64,000 bases of DNA from NCBI RefSeq assembly GCF_002078875.1, contig NC_034422.1:2290923-2354922 (forward strand). The letters run 5' to 3'. Shown here in pieces: positions 58,301 through 64,000 of this stretch (position 1 is its first letter; each line of letters starts with the position of its first letter). The notes under the pieces were generated by a model, which saw nothing but the letters and a program-made list of their open reading frames with translations, made no database searches and was not told the DNA's origin. This stretch comes from Numida meleagris (taxonomy: Eukaryota > Chordata > Aves > Galliformes > Numididae). A program made the position numbers and the translations under genes.

Positions 58301-58780
58301 AGATCAGAATTATTTTGATTTAGATAATCCCGAACTTGAAAACAGCTCGACTTACACAGTCAATAAAACAAAACTGTCTCTTCAGCAGTGCACTGACAAG
58401 GCTTTGAAGAAAGACACACAGAGAAGCTCTCCACTAATATTAAACTGATTTGGCCATTTTTATTCTATAAAGGAGGCTGGTTATGAGATTTAAAAAGACT
58501 CATATATCATGCTGCCTCATTAATTTTCCATTTGGGCTCAGCTGTCAGAGGATACCATATTAAACTGCTGCCTGGAGTAGTCTTCGGTGGCAGAGAAATG
58601 ATGTTTGATACCCTTTGCATTTCACACAGTCCGTATAAAAGGTCTCCTTGATTTGCCATCCCTATTATTTTCTGTCAGAGAACCCTACACGGCCTCTCCA
58701 AAATAATATCACCTCTCCAAAACCTTGAAGGTCTATTTGTGGTTTCCATGGTGACAAAATGACCCATAATATTCTTTGAC
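58301..58780. promoter_or_regulatory. AT-rich candidate conserved non-coding element
   Basis: It holds 'cattaattttcc' near 58518, 'ctaatattaaactg' near 58434, 'ccatattaaactg' near 58554, and two exact copies of CCTCTCCAAAA at 58693-58703 and 58712-58722. The sequence has no useful frames and no recognised repeat family. Its evenly mixed, low-CpG composition resembles conserved enhancers. That is inference. Confidence 0.35.
58693..58722 (+). repeat. 11-bp direct repeat pair
   Basis: CCTCTCCAAAA occurs twice, 19 bp apart start to start, within the candidate conserved block. Confidence 0.8.
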
Positions 58781-59571
58781 TACTTCAGTAAATGAAGAAC
58801 ACAACCGGGCCTTTGAAGAATAATAGATTTTTTTTTTTCCTTAAGAAAAGACATACTTGTGAGCTCAAAAAGGGAAAAAAATGGGATGAAAAAGATATTA
58901 AGGGAAGAGATTTGGCTTGTAACTCAAAGGGCTTTGTGTCAGCGAGTGCGGCAGACAGCACTTGTTGAAAAATAGACCTTGAGCCATCTGGTACCAAAAC
59001 AGAAGCGGGATATAGCCCTTGTGATGAGTGAGATGAAGGAGCTTTTGCTGTAACTCATTTTTACAATAGCTGTGCTACTTAATTCTGAATTCGGTGACAC
59101 ACGGGGCCGGGCTCTGCAGGTGCAAGTGTGTGGTTAAAACATTTTCTTCCAGGAGCTGTGCAAACCATGCTCTGTGCTGTGTAGGAGGGAGGATGGGATT
59201 TTCCAGCAGAGCTGGCCTGGGAGAGAAGTGGGTGGGAAGGAAACAGCGAGGCTTTTCTCAGGGTATTTGCTGGGCTTTGTGGAAGAGCTGGTTTTCCACT
59301 TGTAGCTCTGCTAATGATCTGCTGTGTTGCATGGAGGGCACTGAGCAGGGTGTGCTGTATGGAGCCCTGCTGCTCCGCTCCCTGCAATGGGACTGGCCGA
59401 GCTGTAGCCCCTCCAAGGTAGGAGCCATCCCCTGCCGTGTGCTGAACAACAAGCCCCGTGCCTCCTGGTTGCTTTGCTTTATCCCAGTAAGGGATTTTGC
59501 AAACTGCTTAGCCTTGGGAGAGCAGCTGCCCCAGGAGCATTGCAGCAAGCTCTGCAAACAGGCTTTAAACA
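58781..59571. other. Non-coding spacer
   Basis: A T11 run lies near 58830-58840. The 192-codon frame that crosses this part (59094-59672, plus) opens at GTG and runs through the MIR-like relic, so it is not a gene. Confidence 0.55.
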
Positions 59572-59630
59572 AGACCTCATCTTACAGGAGAGGAAACGGA
59601 GACAGAAAGCAAATAGCAGAGCTCACCAGA
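59572..59630 (+). mobile_element. MIR-like CORE-SINE relic
   Basis: 'acctcatcttacag', 'gagaggaaacggagacag' and 'agcaaatagcagagctcacc' match the MIR series 'cctcattttacag', 'atgaggaaactgaggcacag' and following words, in order and near-normal spacing. The 3' half of the CORE is eroded. Identified by eye from the recalled consensus. Confidence 0.6.
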
Positions 59631-60400
59631 GCACTGCAGTCTTTGTCGGGTAGGTGGGGTGGAGAATTCTGAGCTGCTGGTTTATCCCAGAGGTGCTTTG
59701 GGATAATGATATTTCCTTAGATGAGCTATGATTCAGTATTTAGCACGTTTCCAGCAGGTCCAGTGTTGCTGTCTGTGGTTGTAAGCCCCACCGTGTTTTG
59801 TGGAGCCAACTGGGCAGCAGTTTGGTCAGAAACCTGCAGGAAGAACTGTCAAAACATCTCAAAGTGACAAATGTGAGACTGCTGGACTGCAGCCGCAGGA
59901 GGTGGTTCAGGTTAGCGCGGGGAGGGGAAATCCATGCTGTGAATGATCCAAGCATTGAGGGGGCTGCACCACTGAGCAGCAAAAGGCAGGCTGCTCCCAG
60001 AGCCTGTCGGTGATTCCTGCTGCTGGACTCAGTGAATATTTCTTGTGCCGTTTCTGGCCCAAGAATATCTGGGTGTATTTTAGCACTTTGCCTCCCAATC
60101 TTGATGAAAAAGGAAAGCAAAAAGATGACTAAAATGTGAAATTTAATTCCGGGATGTCCCGGTGGTTCACAGATGTCTGAGAAATGACTTCAGCAGCCAT
60201 GTTCACCAACAGCCTTGACCAGTCTTGCTCGGCTCCTCTGTCGCTGTGCATGCCATTGGCAGGGATGATCCAAGTCTCTGCTGCTTCCCCTGCAGAGTGG
60301 ACTTAGCCCTTCAGAGCCCGACTCCGGTTTCCTCTTAGAATCATGGTCGGCTTCCTCTGGGAGCGGCCTTTGCCTGCCCGCAGCCCGCCTTCATCCTGTT
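59631..60400. other. Non-coding spacer
   Basis: Nothing identifiable. A 126-codon minus frame at 59740-60120 has no recognisable domain. Confidence 0.5.
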
Positions 60401-60560
60401 AGCGGGCCTGCAGAGAGTTACTCAGTTAAACATCATAAATCCCACTATAAATGATTACACAGGGCTTTTCACTAACAATCTTCTGTGGGGATATCGAGCT
60501 TGATAGAGGCATAAATCATTTAAAGAACATCTGCTTAATGAGGGGTAACCTGGAACTGCT
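60401..60560. promoter_or_regulatory. Short AT-rich block, possible conserved non-coding element
   Basis: 'aaacatcataaatccc', 'tataaatgattacacagg' and 'ggcataaatcatttaaag' give three similar ATAAAT-type words within about 100 bp in sequence otherwise free of features. A weak candidate. Confidence 0.25.
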
Positions 60561-61550
60561 TCCCTGAGCCTGAGCGTACCAAGGGGAAAAACCTCAGGCA
60601 GCTGAACGACCTCAGGCAGCGCCTGCTGGGTGTGAGCGGCTGCCTTCTGCTGCCACGTCCAGGCCTTGCTGCAGCCTGAGCTTCCCGTTGTCAGTCAGAG
60701 TTCAGCTAACCTGTGACTGTGAGCATCCGAAAGATACTGACTATCAAACAGGCTGAGAAGGATCAGTGGATGAGGAGTAACAAAGGGAAGGTTTTTCCAT
60801 TTAAAATCACAGGGTCACGAGGAAAGCTGTAAATAAACAGCAGTATTCACGGAATGCCACTGAGTTCCTCGAGAAACCCAGGTTTGACTTCTCAGTGCTT
60901 ATCGCAAGTCTCTCTGTTGCAGTTTCAGTCTGCTACTCCCCGGTGATAGATTTCGCAAACAGAAATAGGAGCAGGGTAATATTTTAAATGTGAGCTCTTG
61001 TCACAGAGCACTGACCATGAGATTTCAGGAAATTCACCGTCTCTCTATAAATAACCTTGTTGTGTATGTGGCTTGTTCATCACCTTATGGTGGGGTCATT
61101 GCTGGGCGTTCCTTCCCTCTTTGACCTGCAGAGACAGTGCCCTGCGTCTTGCTGCTGTGATTAGAACTGAGGCAGGGAGGTCAAGAATAGTTCAGTCTCT
61201 TCCTTGTGCCGTTGAGGATGAAGTCAATAGGAAGTAAATATTATTGACTGCTTTTTTCATTCAAAAATCAAGATTCATTGAGGTGAATCTGAGGTCAGTA
61301 GAAGCTCTCAAGAGGGGAGGGTACCAATAAATCATGACACTGAGTAAAATAATATTTGTAATGCAGCTAATTTGGGGTATTGAACACTGTTCAATCTAGT
61401 GATTTTCTTTTTGTTTGTTTGCTTTTTGTTGTCCTGTAAGCCAGATTGGTAGGATGTACCGTTCTGAAGACTTTTAGTCTTAATTATCCCAGCTATAAAA
61501 TCTTACTACAGTGGATTGAGTTAAACCCTGGTGTAAAGATAATCTGCTGT
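60561..61550. other. Non-coding spacer
   Basis: A 12-bp word ACCTCAGGCAGC is repeated at 60591-60602 and 60609-60620. T-rich GTTT units lie near 61405-61430. No gene is visible. Confidence 0.5.
60591..60620 (+). repeat. 12-bp direct repeat pair
   Basis: ACCTCAGGCAGC occurs twice with an 18-bp period, the mark of a small local duplication. Confidence 0.8.
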
Positions 61551-61620
61551 AATTTAAGTTGGAAGAAATCTTTGGAGTGTACATAGTCCAGCCCCTGCTT
61601 GGAGCATGACCAGCTTTGAA
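61551..61620 (-). mobile_element. CR1 LINE fragment, antisense
   Basis: On the plus strand it reads 'aatttaagttggaagaaat', 'ctttggagtgtacat', 'agtccagcccctgcttggag', 'catgaccagctttga'. The antisense CR1 tail has 'atttaggttggaagggacc', 'tctggaggtcat', 'agtccaaccccctgctcaaag', 'cagggccagctt'. The words keep order and spacing, with clear divergence. No 3' octamer repeats survive, and the fragment carries no frame. It is older than the copy at 25.7 kb judging by divergence. Confidence 0.65.
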
Positions 61621-64000
61621 TGGAAATTCAGTGTTCTTCTGATCCCAACCAAGGATTTTTTGAATCTCTCTTTTACTCTTTGGCCTAATGAAGCAATCCA
61701 GACAATGTGTGTGAGTCAAAGGACGGGATCAGTTTTTAAAGAAACAAATCTGCCTTTGGCTTGTCATTACTCTTTAGCTTCAGAGGTAGAATGAGTGCGT
61801 GGCCAATAAAACGGCGATGAAGCGAGATGGCTGGTACTTCTGAGGGAAACAAGTGAAAACCAAGTTTATTATGTATATTTGTACTGTGCGTGGGGCAGTT
61901 CAAGTCTCCTGTTTGAGGAGCATGGGATTGTGGAATGCCTCCTTCAGGGTCATAAAATCTATGAGAAGATAGCATAGTGCGTTAGCTTCATGGTGGGTTA
62001 GCTTCCAGCTGGCGGGGGTTCTCCTGCCCTGCAGAGCAGCACGAGCCTGTGATTGCTGACTTTTCTGAGGACTGGAGGCAGTAGTTTGAAGGTGCCTTGT
62101 GTTCAAGAAGAGCTAGGGATCCTCTTTTTGCAATCATGCCACCTTAGTGTGTTGCTAGTGAGGCAATCTAAGCTCAGTAGGCTATAAAAGAGTTACCACC
62201 TTCAGATCAAGGGTAACTTTCTGTGCGTCTTCATGGAGGGTGGTTACAGTCTGGCTGTAAAGCACAGATTACCGTGGGGAGTTCTTCTATCCACTTGTAA
62301 ATGATCCAGCTCGGATGCTAAAAGCAATGTGGCTGAACTTACACAGAGTTCAGGTAGGGTTAATTACTCTTGATAGATGTATTTGCCTGTGTAGAGCTCT
62401 TTCTCTACTTGCGTTAAATCTTAACGGGGAGTAATTGAGTTTTCTTTATGGCATTACATTATGCCACGTAGGTGTAAGCAAGCGAGGCATGTTTACTAGG
62501 AGTTAAGATGTGTTTTTGAGCAAGGGGGCACAAACAGAGATTAGAGGAGAGGTACAATCCTTGTCAGGTGTGAGTTTTTTTTATAGCACCTCCTTTCCTT
62601 AATTGAGTAATAAAATATGATTTAGATAATATCAGTAAAGATTTCACAATTTTTTTTTTTTGGCAGTGTTTCCTTTTTTCCTATGTGCGTGTACACAGCC
62701 TTGAGCAATGTGGCTGTGATCTGTGGTTGAGAGCTGTGTACCTGCTCTCATCCAAACCAGAGTAATTTGATTAGATTGTCAGCTGGTCGAAATTGCTGAT
62801 CCTTCTCTTGGAGTCAGTGGAGTTGTGCCAGACCATGCCAGCTGGGAACGTGACCATCATTTTTTACTCGATCACATTTCTAACCCTTGCCACACTTTTA
62901 AATTCCTGAGCTGGAGCCAGCCATTGCGATAGCTGCAGGGGAGGATTTTCAGCAGCATCCAGCCTTGGCCTAGCTCTGCTCCCTCTGCAGTCGGGATATT
63001 TGTTGTGTGGCTGCATCCAGAGTCAGATGGGCTGGATACAGTCAGGCTGTGCTGTAACACTGAGCAACAAGCCCTTCGCTGAAGTGTATCAGTTTCAGTC
63101 CACGGAAACCACAGGGCTGGGATGGTTTACAGCTGCCTGAGGGTCAGGCCTCGTGTCTGCACGTTGTGCTAACAAAGGAAGGTTGGGAAATGACAGAAAA
63201 AGCCACCACCTTCACCACAAGAGTGTATTTCCTCCCCTAGCTGGAAAGAGCAGGCTGTGGCTTGGCGTCTGCTGAGGTGGCTCTCAGGAAGCTGCACAGC
63301 TCCAAAGGAGCACAGCAGTGCCCGCTGGCTGCCTTCCCACGGGCTGTGCATGGCAGCTGCTGGGGCCTTTGCTCACCACTAAGTAGTGTTTCCCCCTCCT
63401 GCAGGGGACAGCTGCCTGTTGCTGCTTTGTGTTTGTATGAGGGAAGGCTGTGCAGGCTGCTTTGAGGCTCAGAGAGCCACTCAACCCAGACTTTGCACGG
63501 AAGAACGGATGCCCAATGGTTGGCTTTTACTAGGGTTTTTGCTGCAGGATTGCCAACTCCAGAAGGAAGTGCCAGTTTCCAGGGAGGAAATAATTATCTG
63601 AAAACATCTTCCTCAAATCTGCCTCCCACTCCAGCAGCAGAGAGCATCTGAAAGGAGCTGCCAGAGCAGCAGCTGTTCCAAGTGCAGTGTTCCCCAGTGG
63701 GTTTTCCTCCCGGAGCAAGCCTGAGCCCATGGTTGGAGTTAGGGCTGGAGGAAAAGTGCGTGTGTTGCCTGACTTGCACGGTGCTCTCGCTGGCTCAGTG
63801 GAAATGATTCACTTGCCAACGTGTGTGAAGTGCTTGTCATCCCTCCTACCCACAGCATGATGTGGCTTTTACCCTTCCCCCTCCGTGCTCTTATCTTCTG
63901 CCACTTGGAGAGATGGAGTGCTCAGCGGCTGTGAGGTTTGTGTCTGGAGGGGGTGGCAGCTTGCCAGCCCCCGGCATGCTTCGTGCACTGTGAAATCGGA
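61621..64000. other. Non-coding stretch, no gene recognised
   Basis: It contains a T12 run at 62650-62661 and a small inverted repeat TGAACT/AGTTCA at 62334-62339 and 62347-62352. The final 1 kb is GC-richer with short overlapping frames. No gene, RNA or transposon is recognised up to the window end. Confidence 0.55.
62650..62661 (+). repeat. T12 homopolymer
   Basis: Twelve uninterrupted thymines in an AT-rich setting. Confidence 0.85.

Noticed and set aside
59094..59672. 192-codon frame on the plus strand
   Set aside because: It opens at GTG and runs through a MIR-like SINE relic. No domain.
1..64000. Bacterial-style operons, CRISPR array, tRNA or rRNA genes, known microRNAs
   Set aside because: No regularly spaced direct repeats, no tRNA T-loop words in a cloverleaf context, no rRNA sequence, and no mature microRNA sequence that I recognise on a read-through of both strands.
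1..64000. Endogenous retrovirus or intact LINE coding sequence
   Set aside because: No LTR pairs were seen, and none of the open frames shows reverse-transcriptase, protease or integrase motifs.

Overview
This window reads as non-coding vertebrate nuclear DNA, most likely from a bird. The best lineage clue is a truncated CR1 LINE tail at about 25684-25748. It carries the CR1 3' signature: a run resembling 'gatccttgtgggtccc', then 'ctcgggata', then tandem 'ttctgtga' units. A second, older CR1 piece lies in antisense at about 61551-61620. CR1 is the dominant LINE of avian genomes, and the sparse repeat content and short microsatellites also fit a bird. A galliform such as chicken is my inference and cannot be proven from the sequence alone. 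Nothing resembles bacterial, phage or organelle organisation.

I recognise no complete protein-coding gene, tRNA, rRNA, known microRNA, CpG-island promoter or CRISPR array. Open frames are short, overlap on both strands, and often begin at GTG, CTG or TTG rather than ATG. They are what stop-poor, GC-richer DNA gives by chance. Three stretches deserve a coding or exon check: a hydrophilic, protein-like frame on the minus strand at 12570-12836, the longest open frame at 51066-51815 (minus), and a 98-nt segment at 42671-42768 framed by a strong acceptor and a fair donor. None is assigned a function. The window is best read as an intergenic gene desert or part of one or more very large introns.

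Layout: 1-8.7 kb is featureless mixed sequence. An AT-rich block at 8.7-9.2 kb leads into GC-richer sequence with chance open frames. MIR-like CORE-SINE relics occur at 10.9, 16.5, 28.0 and 59.6 kb. AT-rich, homeodomain-site-rich blocks that look like conserved non-coding elements (CNEs, candidate enhancers) sit at about 11.5-11.9, 20.5-21.1, 26.0-26.6, 38.0-39.7, 45.6-46.2, 48.7-49.2, 54.8-55.4, 58.3-58.8 and 60.4-60.6 kb. They alternate with GC-richer sequence that looks neutral. A G-rich hexamer tandem at 26.83-26.89 kb could form G-quadruplexes. A T-rich tract followed by two perfect hairpins lies at 33.5-33.6 kb. A perfect palindromic oestrogen-response-element match lies at 34308-34324.

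If the CNE reading is right, the blocks probably act as distal regulatory sequence for a developmental gene outside the window. That is inference from base composition and motif content, and cross-species alignment would test it. I did not find a convincing new biological system here. The most checkable unusual items are the perfect ERE palindrome, the paired palindromes at 33.6 and 52.35 kb, the repeat-palindrome-repeat arrangement at 11.5 kb, and the protein-like frame at 12.6-12.8 kb.
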